64,000 bases of DNA from Faecalicatena faecalis (GTDB taxonomy: Bacteria; Bacillota; Clostridia; Lachnospirales; Lachnospiraceae). The stretch covers positions 248,001-312,000 of the forward strand of contig NZ_JABACJ020000003.1 of NCBI RefSeq assembly GCF_012524165.2, in the 5' to 3' direction. The position numbers and the translations under genes were made by a program. Under the pieces are notes generated by a model. The model made no database searches, was not told the origin of the DNA, and worked only from the letters and a program-made list of their open reading frames with translations. Shown here one piece after another: positions 9,004 through 18,029 of this stretch (position 1 is the stretch's first letter; each line of letters begins with the position of its first letter).

Positions 9004-9669
9004 ATGAAAATACAGAATTATTCTTACGAGGACAGGACACACCTTTTCGGCCGGATCTGGATTCTGACAGCACTGGTCTTGATTTTCTCATTCCCCATTG
9101 CGGCCTGTATCTATTATGACGCATGGCCGGGCTTTACTCCTGTTTTGAAAGGGCTTTTAGGTGTTGCGCCTATTTTCTGGACAGTAGGGCTGATTGAAGT
9201 GCTGACCTTCGTCCCCATGCTTGGCACGGCCGGCTCCTACCTGGCTTTTGTAACAGGCAACCTGACGAACTTAAAGGTTCCTGCCGCCCTGACTGCCATG
9301 GAGAATATGAACGTGAAGCCAGGCACAGAGGAAGGCGAGGTCGTCTCTACCATAGCGATTGCCACCTCTTCTATCGTAACAACCGTGATTATCGCCATAG
9401 GGGTTGCATTATTGGTTCCATTGACACCGATCTTGAACTCACCTGTTTTAAAACCTGCATTTGACAACATTCTGCCTTCCCTCTTCGGAGGTCTTGCGGT
9501 TGTCTATGTAAGCAAGAACTGGAAGATTTCCATTGCCCCACTTGTCTTTATGGTGGTCCTTTTCCTGATTGCACCTTCCCTTTCCAGCTCCGTAGGTGTT
9601 CTGGTTCCGGTCGGCGCACTGATTGCAATCGGCGGGGCAAGGATTTTATATAAAAAAGGAAAACTATAG
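9004..9669 (+). CDS. Uncharacterised membrane protein paired with DUF5058
   Basis: A 221-residue protein with about six membrane helices and small-residue-rich segments ([56 protein letters not shown]). It starts five bases after the DUF5058 stop, with AGGAGGTTGATC as ribosome site, so the two are surely co-expressed and may form one heteromeric transporter. I do not recognise a named family for it. The ATG at 9004 was chosen over the longer open frame because that would overlap the previous gene by almost 100 bases. Confidence 0.7.
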   Translation: MKIQNYSYEDRTHLFGRIWILTALVLIFSFPIAACIYYDAWPGFTPVLKGLLGVAPIFWTVGLIEVLTFVPMLGTAGSYLAFVTGNLTNLKVPAALTAMENMNVKPGTEEGEVVSTIAIATSSIVTTVIIAIGVALLVPLTPILNSPVLKPAFDNILPSLFGGLAVVYVSKNWKISIAPLVFMVVLFLIAPSLSSSVGVLVPVGALIAIGGARILYKKGKL

Positions 9670-9697
9670 TAATTACTCATCCAACAGGAGGTGCATT

Positions 9698-11134
9698 ATG
9701 ATGATTGTATGGATTATATTGGTTCTGATTATTCTTTTTTTGGCCGTGCTCGTTATCCGGGCATTGTCCTTTACTCCAAAAGAGGAATACAAGCCGTCCG
9801 GTGAGGCGGTGACGCTGGATTCTGAAAAAATCGTGAAGGATATGGTAGAGATGATTCGCTGTAAGACCATTTCCTATAATGATCCCACCTTAATCGACAG
9901 GGAAGAGTTTACCAAATTTCAGAACCTGCTCCCTCAGCTTTTTCCACGTCTCCATGAGATCTGTTCACGGGAATTCGTAGGAGAGACTGGAATCCTGTAC
10001 TGCTGGAAAGGGAAAAGTAAGGATGCTCCGGTTGTCCTGATGTCCCATTACGATGTCGTTCCCATCGAAGAGTCCCAGTGGGAGAAGCCTGCCTTTGACG
10101 GTGTCATAGAGGACGGCGTTCTCTGGGGCCGCGGAACGCTGGATACGAAGGGAACCTTATGCGGGATCATGGAAGCGGCGGAAAAACTGATCTCGGAAGG
10201 ATTCCAGCCAGAGAATGACATCTACTTTGCCTTTTCCGGACAGGAAGAAATCAACGGACCATCCTGCCCTGCGATTGTGGATTTATTCGAGAAACGCGGC
10301 ATCCGCCCTGCACTTGTTGTAGACGAAGGCGGCGCGGTGGTGGAAAATGTATTCCCTGGGGTAGACCGTGAATGTGCCCTGATCGGGATTGCGGAAAAAG
10401 GGCTGACCAACATCGAATTCCACGCCAAAAGCGGCGGCGGCCATGCCTCCATGCCTCCGGTACATACGATTGTCGGGGAGCTGGCACAGGCAGTCACAGA
10501 AGTGGAAAATCACCCCTTCCCCCGCCAGCTCACGAAACCTGTCAAAGAAATGCTGGATACGCTGGGAAGATATTCTAGTTTCACATATAAGCTGATTTTC
10601 GCAAACCTATGGTGTTTTGAGGGGCTGTTCGATAAGATCTGCCGTTCCTCCGGCGGGGAACTCAACGCCATGATGCGCACTACCTGCGCCATGACCAAGA
10701 TGGAAGGCGGCAAGGCCTTTAATGTCATCCCACCAAAAGCATCCGTGGGAATGAACCTCCGGCTCCTTGGAAAAGATACCGTAGAATCGGCAATAGATTA
10801 TCTCGAAAGCACGATCCATAATCCGAACATCGAGGTTACCGTATACGAGGGCAGGAATCCTTCCACAGAATCAGATACAGACTGCGAGGAATACAAACGC
10901 CTCTGCCAGGCAGTTTCCGATACCTGGACCGAAGCCATTGTAGCTCCGTATTTGATGATGGCCTGCAGCGATTCCTGGCATTACTGTAGGATCACGGACC
11001 GGGTGTATAAGTTCTCAGCAATGAAGCTTTCGAAGGAAGAACGCGGCATGATACACGGTAATAACGAACGGGTGCCGATTGAGACGCTCGTGAAGACAGT
11101 GGAATTCTATGTACGGCTCATGCAGAAGTGTTAA
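9698..11134 (+). CDS. M20-family metallopeptidase with N-terminal membrane anchor
   Basis: A 478-residue dinuclear zinc hydrolase. Residues 1-23 form a membrane helix. Canonical M20 motifs follow: the metal-binding His in LMSHYDVVP, the bridging Asp in GRGTLDTKG, the catalytic Glu pair in SGQEEINGP, and VVDEGG. The C-terminal half contains the dimerisation domain and the last ligand region ([12 protein letters not shown]). Its size and motifs are closest to carboxypeptidase-S-like members acting on peptides or N-acyl amino acids. It follows the two membrane genes by 28 bases, with CAGGAGG before the ATG at 9698. Membrane anchoring beside transport-like proteins suggests hydrolysis coupled to uptake or release. 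Confidence 0.88.
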   Translation: MMIVWIILVLIILFLAVLVIRALSFTPKEEYKPSGEAVTLDSEKIVKDMVEMIRCKTISYNDPTLIDREEFTKFQNLLPQLFPRLHEICSREFVGETGILYCWKGKSKDAPVVLMSHYDVVPIEESQWEKPAFDGVIEDGVLWGRGTLDTKGTLCGIMEAAEKLISEGFQPENDIYFAFSGQEEINGPSCPAIVDLFEKRGIRPALVVDEGGAVVENVFPGVDRECALIGIAEKGLTNIEFHAKSGGGHASMPPVHTIVGELAQAVTEVENHPFPRQLTKPVKEMLDTLGRYSSFTYKLIFANLWCFEGLFDKICRSSGGELNAMMRTTCAMTKMEGGKAFNVIPPKASVGMNLRLLGKDTVESAIDYLESTIHNPNIEVTVYEGRNPSTESDTDCEEYKRLCQAVSDTWTEAIVAPYLMMACSDSWHYCRITDRVYKFSAMKLSKEERGMIHGNNERVPIETLVKTVEFYVRLMQKC

Positions 11135-11296
11135 CTTGTGTTTTCTTATGAGAAATGCCATAAAAACGCTATATTTCAAGGTCCTGCAACTCTAAGTTGC
11201 CTGATTGAGTGTGTACGGTAGGTGGTTTGCAACCAGAGGAAAGACTATGATTTAGGTACAGTCAGGGACGACTGAAATATGAAGGAGGACTTACAT

Positions 11297-11674
11297 ATGA
11301 GCGTATCAAAACAACTGATTCATTTAAGAAATGTAAAAGGAATTTCTCAGGAAGAACTCGCTTCTCTGATGAACGTAACAAGACAGGCCGTTTCAAAATG
11401 GGAGACAGACCAGACTCTGCCGGACAGTGAAAAAATCATTCGTCTGAGCGAGATTTTCGGAGTTACCACAGACTACTTATTAAAAGGAAAAGAAACGGAT
11501 CCAATGGATATTTATTCACAGCACAACTCCAAAGCCGGAACGGATATGTCCGCGGAGGTTACGGAAATCCTGGATCAGGTTCATCAGATGAGCACCACAA
11601 AAAGATATCTGATCGGAGCAGGCGTTTTTCTTCTTGTGATTGCCATTATTGCCGGAATCGCATTTCTACTTTAA
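11297..11674 (+). CDS. Small XRE-family regulator with C-terminal membrane helix
   Basis: A 125-residue protein. Residues 1-60 are a typical XRE helix-turn-helix (ISQEELASLMNVTRQAVSKWETDQTLPDSEKIIRLSEIFGVTTDYLL). Residues about 104-125 form a single membrane helix (YLIGAGVFLLVIAIIAGIAFLL). This layout, a cytoplasmic DNA-binding domain tethered to the membrane, is frequent in Clostridia and often linked to envelope or stress signals. AGGAGG precedes the ATG at 11297. It is alone, and its target is unknown. Confidence 0.85.
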   Translation: MSVSKQLIHLRNVKGISQEELASLMNVTRQAVSKWETDQTLPDSEKIIRLSEIFGVTTDYLLKGKETDPMDIYSQHNSKAGTDMSAEVTEILDQVHQMSTTKRYLIGAGVFLLVIAIIAGIAFLL

Positions 11675-11752
11675 AGGAAATTTACCACCTGCTTCACAAT
11701 AGAAGAATCTGGGCTGCCAGGCATGTGCCGGACGAAAAGCAGCGAAATAAAA

Positions 11753-11792
11753 TTTAAAAAGAGGGGATATCATGACTACCAGATATCCCCTG
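11753..11792 (-). terminator. Intrinsic terminator of the FGGY kinase operon
   Basis: Minus strand: AGGGGATATC pairs with GATATCCCCT around a 10-base loop, followed by CTTTTTAAATTT. Confidence 0.85.
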
Positions 11793-11828
11793 AAAATGGA
11801 AAGAATGACCTCGCATCCTCTCGGTCAT

Positions 11829-13307
11829 TTATCCTATAACTGCCCCCACGGCCTCGTTCCACCCTTTGATTTTCTTCTGTCTCCGCTCTTCATCCATCTT
11901 GGGATTGTACCGTGTCCTTCTCATCTGCCCGAACACGTCATCCGAATATACTCCAAGTGCAATTCCCGCCGCATAAGCTGCCCCGATCCCGGACAGTTCT
12001 TCCGCATCCGGCACCAGTACGTCCGCATCCAGGATATCGCTCTGGAACTGCATGAGATACTGATTTCTTGTCGGACCGCCGTCCACTCTGAGCTCCACTG
12101 CATCCAGCCCTGCGTCTTGGCTCATGGCCTGTACGATATCCCTGATCTGATAAGCGATGCATTCCGTGCATGCCCGCACGATTTCCGCCCGTCTGGTCGT
12201 CCTGGTGATCCCGCTTAAGCTTCCCTTTGCATGGCTGTTCCAGTAGGGAGCTCCAAGCCCGGTAAATGCAGGGACAAAATACAAATCGTCATCCTGCTCC
12301 GCCTCAAGGCACAGGCTTTGTGTCTCTCCCGGAGAACTGATCAATTGGACTTCATCTTTAAGCCAGCTAATGACAGCACCCGTGTAGTTGATATTGCCTT
12401 CCAGTACGTAATTCACTTTTCCCTTCATCTTCCAGGCCAGAGAAGTCACGACCCCATGAGTGCTCATGACAGGCTGCTCTCCTGTATTCATCATGATAGA
12501 AGAACCAGTACCATAAGTCGTCTTCATCATTCCCGGACGCAGACAGCCCTGCCCGAATAAGGCTCCGTGTGAATCCCCCAGCACTCCATGAATCGGGACT
12601 TCATGAGGCAGCACGCTGCCAAAATCTGTCATGCCGAAGCAACTGTCAGAATCGCACACCTTAGCAAGGCAGTCTGTCGGGATTCCGAATATCTCACAGA
12701 TTTTTTTATCCCAAGTAAGAGTATGTATATTGAATAGCTGTGTTCTGGATGCATTCGAATAATCAGTTTTAAAGGATTTCCCCCCGGTCAGCTTATAGAT
12801 CAGCCATGTATCCACAGTTCCCAGACATAGTTCCTTTCGGTCAGCCTTTTCCCGTGCTCCATCCACATTTTCCAAAATCCATGCGAACTTAGCTGCCGGA
12901 AAATATGGGGAAAGCTTCAGCCCAGTATACTCACGAATCCACTCTTCATATCCCGCGTTTTCTACGCTTTCGCAAATGGCTGCAGCCCGTGCACACTGCC
13001 AGACAATCGCATCTACTACCGGTTTCCCGGTCACAAAATCCCAAGCAAGGGAGGTCTCACGCTGATTGCTGATCCCCACTCCTGCTACTTTTTTCCGGTC
13101 GATCCCGGACTTCTCCAGGAGATCCTGCACGACCCGGATAGTATTGTGATAGATTTCCTCCGGATCATGGGAGACCCAGCCGCTCTCATTGACGATCTGG
13201 CGGTGGGGAAGGTCCGAACGGTTCTGTAATTTTCCTGTCCCGTCAAACAACAGAGCCTTTGTGCCCTGTGTACTCTGATCGATACTGATGATATATTGCT
13301 CCTGCAT
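11829..13307 (-). CDS. FGGY-family carbohydrate kinase, glycerol-kinase-like (candidate apulose kinase)
   Basis: A 492-residue cytoplasmic kinase. The start SIDQSTQGTKALLFD and the ATP-site DGGPTRNQYLMQFQSDIL follow glycerol kinase closely. Substrate-site residues Arg-Glu (SNQRETSLAW) and Tyr (LSPYFPAAKF) are kept. The region that reads GDQQAALFG in glycerol kinase is GDSHGALFG here, so a substrate-contact Gln has become Ser. Together with its neighbours (split transketolase and isomerase-like gene on the same strand) this argues against plain glycerol and for a branched or short sugar. CAGGAGG precedes the ATG at 13307; the longer frame to 13334 has no ribosome site. It is the last gene of the operon. 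Confidence 0.82.
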   Translation of the reverse strand: MQEQYIISIDQSTQGTKALLFDGTGKLQNRSDLPHRQIVNESGWVSHDPEEIYHNTIRVVQDLLEKSGIDRKKVAGVGISNQRETSLAWDFVTGKPVVDAIVWQCARAAAICESVENAGYEEWIREYTGLKLSPYFPAAKFAWILENVDGAREKADRKELCLGTVDTWLIYKLTGGKSFKTDYSNASRTQLFNIHTLTWDKKICEIFGIPTDCLAKVCDSDSCFGMTDFGSVLPHEVPIHGVLGDSHGALFGQGCLRPGMMKTTYGTGSSIMMNTGEQPVMSTHGVVTSLAWKMKGKVNYVLEGNINYTGAVISWLKDEVQLISSPGETQSLCLEAEQDDDLYFVPAFTGLGAPYWNSHAKGSLSGITRTTRRAEIVRACTECIAYQIRDIVQAMSQDAGLDAVELRVDGGPTRNQYLMQFQSDILDADVLVPDAEELSGIGAAYAAGIALGVYSDDVFGQMRRTRYNPKMDEERRQKKIKGWNEAVGAVIG

Positions 13308-13339
13308 GTTATGCCTCCTGTACTCGTACACCATCTTCT

Positions 13340-13409
13340 GCTTTTCTACGTAAGCTTCTCTATTTACGCTTCTCTATGTAAACTTCTCTATTTACGCGTT
13401 TCTTTTTAC
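13340..13409 (-). repeat. 14-bp tandem array at the 3' end of the transketolase C-subunit gene
   Basis: Five contiguous 14-bp units on the plus strand: gcttttctacgtaa, gcttctctatttac, gcttctctatgtaa, acttctctatttac, gcgtttctttttac. The last unit contains the transketolase stop codon, so on the coding strand the unit resembles GTAAATAGAGAAGC repeated past the stop. Compare 3381-3484 and 32821-32883. Confidence 0.88.
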
Positions 13410-14338
13410 GCAATTACTTCTCTTACTTTATCTGCAATTCCCTTGGCGTTTAACCCGTAATAGTCAAATACTTCCCGTGAAGTCCCCGTAATCACTGGTG
13501 CATCCGGCAGTGACATATTCAGGACCTTCTTCGGACAGTTGGCTGCCACCACCTGTGACACCATAGAGCCCAGTCCGCCGAATGGCGCATGTTCCTCCAC
13601 AGTCACAATGCCTTTCACCTTTGAAGCCGCTTTGATCACGGTCTCCTGATCCAGAGGTTTCACACAGTACATATCGATCACGGTCACATGGATTCCTTCC
13701 AAAGCCAGAAGTTCTGCCGCGTCTTTTGCCGGTTTTACCATCTCACCGCAGGCAATGATTGCCGCATCTTCTCCCTCTTTGACGACAGTTGCCTGATCCA
13801 TCACGAACGGCACCTGACCTTCCTCATAGACCGGGTCCACTGCATTTCGCCCCACGCGGATATAAGCCGGCTTCTCATCTTCTAACAATGCCTCTGTCAG
13901 GTCTTTCGTCTGGTAAGCATCACTTGGGATATAGACACGCATATTCGGGATTGCGCTCATCGCCGCAATATCCTGAGCGGAATGGTGGCTCATGCCCAGC
14001 GCGCCATAGCTGACCCCGCCGCTGATTCCGATCAGCTTCACATTGGTGTTGGAATATGCCACATCTACCTTGCACTGCTCGTAGCTTCTCGTAGATAAAA
14101 AGCAGGCCGGAGAGACTGCATAGGACTTCTTGCCGCATTTTGCAAGCCCTGCCGCGATACTGACCAGGTTCTGCTCTGCGATTCCGGTCTCCACGAACTG
14201 CCCGGGATAGGTCTCTGCAAACGGGGTAAAGGAGCCGCTTCCTCTGGAATCGCTGCATAACGCCACGATACTTTTATCCTGCGCGGCATGCTCCATCAAT
14301 ACTTCACAAATCATCTGCTTATTTGCTGTCTTTCCCAT
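13406..14338 (-). CDS. Transketolase, C-terminal subunit (split transketolase; candidate AptB-like)
   Basis: A 310-residue protein equal to the pyrimidine-binding and C-terminal thirds of transketolase. FVETGIAEQNLVSIAAGLAKCGKKSYAVSPACF contains the catalytic Glu that activates thiamine diphosphate, and GVSYGALGMSHHSAQDIA is also typical. It acts as a heteromer with the N-terminal subunit, whose stop overlaps this start by one base (TAATG). Split transketolases serve ordinary pentose phosphates or special substrates; in the described apiose route the pair AptA/AptB cleaves apulose 4-phosphate. Placement between an FGGY kinase and an isomerase-like gene favours a dedicated catabolic role. Confidence 0.87.
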   Translation of the reverse strand: MGKTANKQMICEVLMEHAAQDKSIVALCSDSRGSGSFTPFAETYPGQFVETGIAEQNLVSIAAGLAKCGKKSYAVSPACFLSTRSYEQCKVDVAYSNTNVKLIGISGGVSYGALGMSHHSAQDIAAMSAIPNMRVYIPSDAYQTKDLTEALLEDEKPAYIRVGRNAVDPVYEEGQVPFVMDQATVVKEGEDAAIIACGEMVKPAKDAAELLALEGIHVTVIDMYCVKPLDQETVIKAASKVKGIVTVEEHAPFGGLGSMVSQVVAANCPKKVLNMSLPDAPVITGTSREVFDYYGLNAKGIADKVREVIA

Positions 14339-15162
14339 TATCTGTAAGCCTCCTTTGCCATTTCCAGATCCTTCATGATCTGTGTATACTCCTCATCTGT
14401 CGGCACTTTATGATGCCAGGATGCCTTATTTTCCATGACAGAAGAACCTTTTCCCTTCACCGTGTTGGCAATCAGGACCGTCGGTTTTCCCTTCACTGTT
14501 TTAGCCTCCTCGAAGGCCGCCTTCAATTCATCAATATTATTTCCGTCAGCCAAATCGATCACATGCCAGCCGAAGCTTCTGAATCTCTCATGCAGGTCAT
14601 CGTGTGCCATCACATCCTCTGTATTCCCGGAAATCTGCAGACGGTTCCTGTCGACAACCGCACAGAGGTTATCCAGTTTGTAATGGCTTGCCGCCATCGC
14701 ACCTTCCCACACAGAGCCTTCTGCCAGCTCACCGTCACCCATTACGGTATAGACCCGGTAAGGTCTTCCATCCATTTTTCCCGCTTTCGCCATGCCGACA
14801 CAGACCGGAAGTCCATGTCCGAGGGACCCGGAATTCATCTCGATTCCCGGCAGTTTATTGTTCGGATGTCCGATAAATTTAGATCCGAACTGGCTAAATT
14901 CTTTATGTAACTGATCCTTCGGGAAAAATCCTTTTTCGGCCAGCACGGAATAATATGCCTCCACCGAGTGCCCCTTACTCATAACAAAGAGATCCCGTTC
15001 CGGGGAATTCATGTTCTCCGGACTGATATTCATCTGGTCAAAATACAGCTCCACCAGAATCTCCATGACACTCATGTCTCCGCCGATATGCCCGGCTTTT
15101 CCGGCACGGATCAGATCCACGGTATCCTGTCTCAATTTGTATGCCAACGCTTTTAACTTCAT
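14338..15162 (-). CDS. Transketolase, N-terminal subunit (thiamine diphosphate domain; candidate AptA-like)
   Basis: A 274-residue protein equal to the diphosphate-binding domain. GHIGGDMSVMEILVELYF and SLGHGLPVCVGMAKAG are transketolase signatures. The thiamine-diphosphate motif reads GDGELAEGSVWEGAMAASHYKLDNLCAVVDRNRLQ. It pairs with the C-terminal subunit encoded next. AAAGGTGG lies before the ATG at 15162. A 65-base gap separates it from the isomerase-like gene upstream, so both probably share one transcript. Confidence 0.88.
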   Translation of the reverse strand: MKLKALAYKLRQDTVDLIRAGKAGHIGGDMSVMEILVELYFDQMNISPENMNSPERDLFVMSKGHSVEAYYSVLAEKGFFPKDQLHKEFSQFGSKFIGHPNNKLPGIEMNSGSLGHGLPVCVGMAKAGKMDGRPYRVYTVMGDGELAEGSVWEGAMAASHYKLDNLCAVVDRNRLQISGNTEDVMAHDDLHERFRSFGWHVIDLADGNNIDELKAAFEEAKTVKGKPTVLIANTVKGKGSSVMENKASWHHKVPTDEEYTQIMKDLEMAKEAYR

Positions 15163-15227
15163 TCTATTTCCACCTTTCCTTCCTGTCTCACACTTTATCA
15201 GTGGGTACCCATGTTACATATGCCTGA

Positions 15228-16628
15228 TCACTCGCCCCTGAGGTATGCCTTTACCTCTTCTTCGATTGGGTCATACAGATCCGGTTTCACGCCGATATAT
15301 TTGCATGCCTCGTAGAGTACCGGGACAATATCTCTGTGGATTCCCACACAGTGATGGATGTAAGGTCCCTCTACAATCTTCGCTTCCAGACGTTTGATGT
15401 TCTCCACCTCTACCCAGAGATAGGTTCCCATGCCCTTCGGTCCGTCCACCCCTTTTGCCCTGCCAAGAAGCAGAGAGTATTCTCCGTTATCCCCGTCAAA
15501 ACGGCAGAGTGTCACATCCCCATGTTTTGCTTCCGCGGTCAGGCTACCCGGATGCTCAAATGCCAGCGGGTAAGTAAGCTCCGGTTTTTCTTTTGCCACG
15601 GATACCGGCCATGGTCCGCAGTGCTGCAGAAGTTCCCCGTTCTCGATGTCCGGATGGCGGATGGTCCAGTCTGCGAAAAATCCTCTCGCTTCATCCATGC
15701 CTGCCGCCTCTACCATTAATGCGGTGATTGCACCATGGATATCTGTCTCGCAGACAACCGGGATTCCTTCTTCATTCAAAATGGCATTGGCCGCACACGG
15801 CATCACGCCTAACTCTGTCTGTAATGCGTTCCAGCACTGGATTGCTGCTGCCTGACAGCCATATTTCGTGACCAGATGTTTCATCGCAACGGCAAGAGCG
15901 GCTACATTTTCCACCTGATGTGGTTCAATCTTCACTTCCATCGTCTCATTAATATATGCGATCATTGCTGTAAGCTCTGTCTTCTCTGCTTTGACAGCCT
16001 TTACTTCCTCGACCAGCTCTGTCATCGGTACCGGGGCAAGCTGTACATTGAATTTCTCCAGCAGCTCTCCCTCATTGCACATAGTGGTCCAGAAATCGAA
16101 CGGTCTTGTGGAAATCTGTAAGATGCGGATGTTGCGGAAAGTCTTTACCACGTTGCAGACTGCCAGGAAGTCTCTGACGCCGCGCTCAAACACAGGGTCA
16201 TTCAAACGGCAATTGGTCAGATATGTAAATGGAATCTGGAATCTTCTCAACACCTTTCCTGTTGCGAACAGCCCGCACTGGGTATCACGTAATCTAGTTC
16301 CATCCGGTTCCGGGCGCTCATCTAACGGTCCCCAGAGAAGAACCGGGACATTCAGCATTTTCGCCAGTCTTGCACAGACATATTCGGTACCGAAGTTGCA
16401 ATGTGGCAGCATCAGGCCGTCCACTCCCTCGGCTTTGAACTTGGCCGCGATCTTCTCCACATCCTGATCATCATACAGAAGACCTTCCTCATTGATGTCC
16501 GTAATATCTACAAAATCAATCCCCAGTTCTTCCAGACGCTTTGCGGTCAATCCCCTGAACTTAACCGCATCCGGCGCACTAAAGATACTTCTCCTTGTGG
16601 GGGCAAAACCCAGCTTAATTTTTTTCAT
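15228..16628 (-). CDS. L-fucose/L-arabinose isomerase superfamily protein
   Basis: A 466-residue protein with the fold and order of motifs of the fucose/arabinose isomerase superfamily: an N-terminal Rossmann-like half (IKLGFAPTRR; LMLPHCNFGTEYVCARLA) and a C-terminal half with conserved carboxylates and His (GIPVVCETDIHGAITALMV; PYIHHCVGIHRDI) that could bind the metal. It probably interconverts an aldose and a ketose that the FGGY kinase then phosphorylates. The exact sugar is unknown. The ATG at 16628 is eight bases after GGAGG; a TTG two codons earlier is too close to that site. It is the first gene of the operon and is divergent from a LacI regulator. Confidence 0.82.
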   Translation of the reverse strand: MKKIKLGFAPTRRSIFSAPDAVKFRGLTAKRLEELGIDFVDITDINEEGLLYDDQDVEKIAAKFKAEGVDGLMLPHCNFGTEYVCARLAKMLNVPVLLWGPLDERPEPDGTRLRDTQCGLFATGKVLRRFQIPFTYLTNCRLNDPVFERGVRDFLAVCNVVKTFRNIRILQISTRPFDFWTTMCNEGELLEKFNVQLAPVPMTELVEEVKAVKAEKTELTAMIAYINETMEVKIEPHQVENVAALAVAMKHLVTKYGCQAAAIQCWNALQTELGVMPCAANAILNEEGIPVVCETDIHGAITALMVEAAGMDEARGFFADWTIRHPDIENGELLQHCGPWPVSVAKEKPELTYPLAFEHPGSLTAEAKHGDVTLCRFDGDNGEYSLLLGRAKGVDGPKGMGTYLWVEVENIKRLEAKIVEGPYIHHCVGIHRDIVPVLYEACKYIGVKPDLYDPIEEEVKAYLRGE

Positions 16629-16712
16629 ATCCAATTCCTCCTCGTATTCATATAGGTATCTTTCCTCGTCTGTCAGCCATGACTTCTGCCTGACACCATT
16701 GTTTTCTTCCTG

Positions 16713-16819
16713 TTAAGTGCAGTATATAATTCATTTTTCTTAATTTCATCCAATTATTTAGTACAATTCACTTAATTTTCAACTTAATCATTGAAATAAT
16801 TAAGAGCAGGGTCCATAAT
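16713..16819. promoter_or_regulatory. Divergent control region with repeated ACTTAAT elements and the LacI-gene promoter
   Basis: ACTTAAT occurs as direct repeats at 16770-16776 and 16782-16788, with the inverted half ATTAAG at 16799-16804 and a TTAAGT at 16713-16718. The regulator gene has a readable promoter: TTGAAA (16791-16796), 17 bp, CATAAT (16814-16819). The inverted element lies in its spacer. The same heptamer clusters at the hydrolase promoter at 19657-19730. Confidence 0.55.
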
Positions 16820-16865
16820 GAAACTATCGATAAATATTAATATTGAAGAGTAAAGGAGTTTTCTT

Positions 16866-17876
16866 ATGACAATCACCGCAAAAGAACTCGCTAAAAAACT
16901 GAATCTTTCTGCTGCCGCTGTCTCCATGGCTCTGAATCATAAGCCAGGCGTGAGCACCGCCACACGCAAGCTGGTCATGGATGCCGCTGTAGAATATGGC
17001 TATGACTTCTCACGAATATCCGATAAGCACAGCGTCACCGGGAATATTTATTTTGTGCTGTACAAAAAGCATGGTGCCGTTGTGGCTGATACCCCTTTCT
17101 TTTCCGAATTATCCGATGGAATCGTGCTCGGCTGTAAAGAATCTGGGTATAAAGTAAAGATCAGCTATATTTACGGGGATGAAGGGGATGTGGAAGAACA
17201 GTTGGAGGAGATTCAGTATTCAGACTGTGTCGGAATCGTACTTTTGGGAACCGAGATGACTCCCGAGGATTTAAAGATATTCAATAAGCTTCCGATTCCA
17301 TTCGTTCTCCTGGATACCTATTTTGAGACAGTAGATTGTAATTATGTTTTGATCAATAATGTCCAGGGAGCCTATCTGGCCGCAAGCCATCTGATCAAAA
17401 AGACAAAAAAACAACCCGGATATTTAAAATCCTCCTATCCCATCGGGAACTTTGCAGAACGCAACTCTGGATTTTTTAAGGCGGTACGATCCTATGGAAT
17501 GGCCTCATCAAAAAGCATCGTACACTCCCTTACCCCGTCCATCGACGGCGCTTATGCGGATATGAGAGAGATTTTGGAAAATGGAGAGGAATTGGCTCCC
17601 TGTTATTTTGCCGACAATGACCTGATAGCAGTCGGAGCGATGAAGGCACTGAAGGAATACGGATATGCAATCCCTGATGATATTGCCATTGTCGGATTCG
17701 ATAACATCCCCTTGAGCCGTATCATCGAGCCCTCACTGACTACCATACATGTCCCCAAACAGTATATGGGAGAAATGGCCGCGCGAAGGCTGATTACAAT
17801 ACTGAATGAAAAGGGGACCAAGCCGGTTAAGATTGAGATTGCGACACAACTGATAGAGAGGAATTCTGTTTCATAA
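16866..17876 (+). CDS. LacI-family transcriptional regulator
   Basis: A 336-residue repressor. The N-terminal helix-turn-helix and hinge are ITAKELAKKLNLSAAAVSMALNHKPGVSTATRK, followed by a periplasmic-binding-protein-like sensor. The C-terminal IPDDIAIVGFDNIPLSRIIEPSLTTIHVPKQYMGEMAA is typical. It is divergent from the isomerase-transketolase-kinase operon and convergent with the DUF5060/apiosidase-like hydrolase gene. It is thus the likely sugar sensor for both. AAAGGAG precedes the ATG. Confidence 0.92.
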   Translation: MTITAKELAKKLNLSAAAVSMALNHKPGVSTATRKLVMDAAVEYGYDFSRISDKHSVTGNIYFVLYKKHGAVVADTPFFSELSDGIVLGCKESGYKVKISYIYGDEGDVEEQLEEIQYSDCVGIVLLGTEMTPEDLKIFNKLPIPFVLLDTYFETVDCNYVLINNVQGAYLAASHLIKKTKKQPGYLKSSYPIGNFAERNSGFFKAVRSYGMASSKSIVHSLTPSIDGAYADMREILENGEELAPCYFADNDLIAVGAMKALKEYGYAIPDDIAIVGFDNIPLSRIIEPSLTTIHVPKQYMGEMAARRLITILNEKGTKPVKIEIATQLIERNSVS

Positions 17877-17923
17877 ACCGGATGGAAAATCCTTTGAACA
17901 GCCAAAAAACAGGGAACTTAAAC

Positions 17924-17995
17924 AATAAAAATCTCCCATACCAATTAGCGCAGCATACTTAACGCCGCACCAATTAGTATGGGAGATTTTTATTA
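17924..17995. terminator. Bidirectional terminator between the LacI gene and the hydrolase gene
   Basis: A long inverted repeat: AATAAAAATCTCCCATAC pairs with GTATGGGAGATTTTTATT, and weaker pairing continues inward. T-runs occur on both strands, serving the two convergent genes. Confidence 0.9.
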
Positions 17996-18029
17996 TAGCC
18001 CATTTTGTTCTGGAATTACAAGAGTACAG

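Noticed and set aside
11135..11296. Possible small RNA between the M20 peptidase and the XRE gene
   Set aside because: Only short, weak stems (GCAACT/AGTTGC; CAGTC/GACTG) and no promoter-terminator pair can be seen.
14323..14910. A 195-codon plus-strand frame opposite the transketolase N-subunit
   Set aside because: A composition artefact of the opposite strand; the minus-strand gene has clear thiamine-diphosphate motifs.
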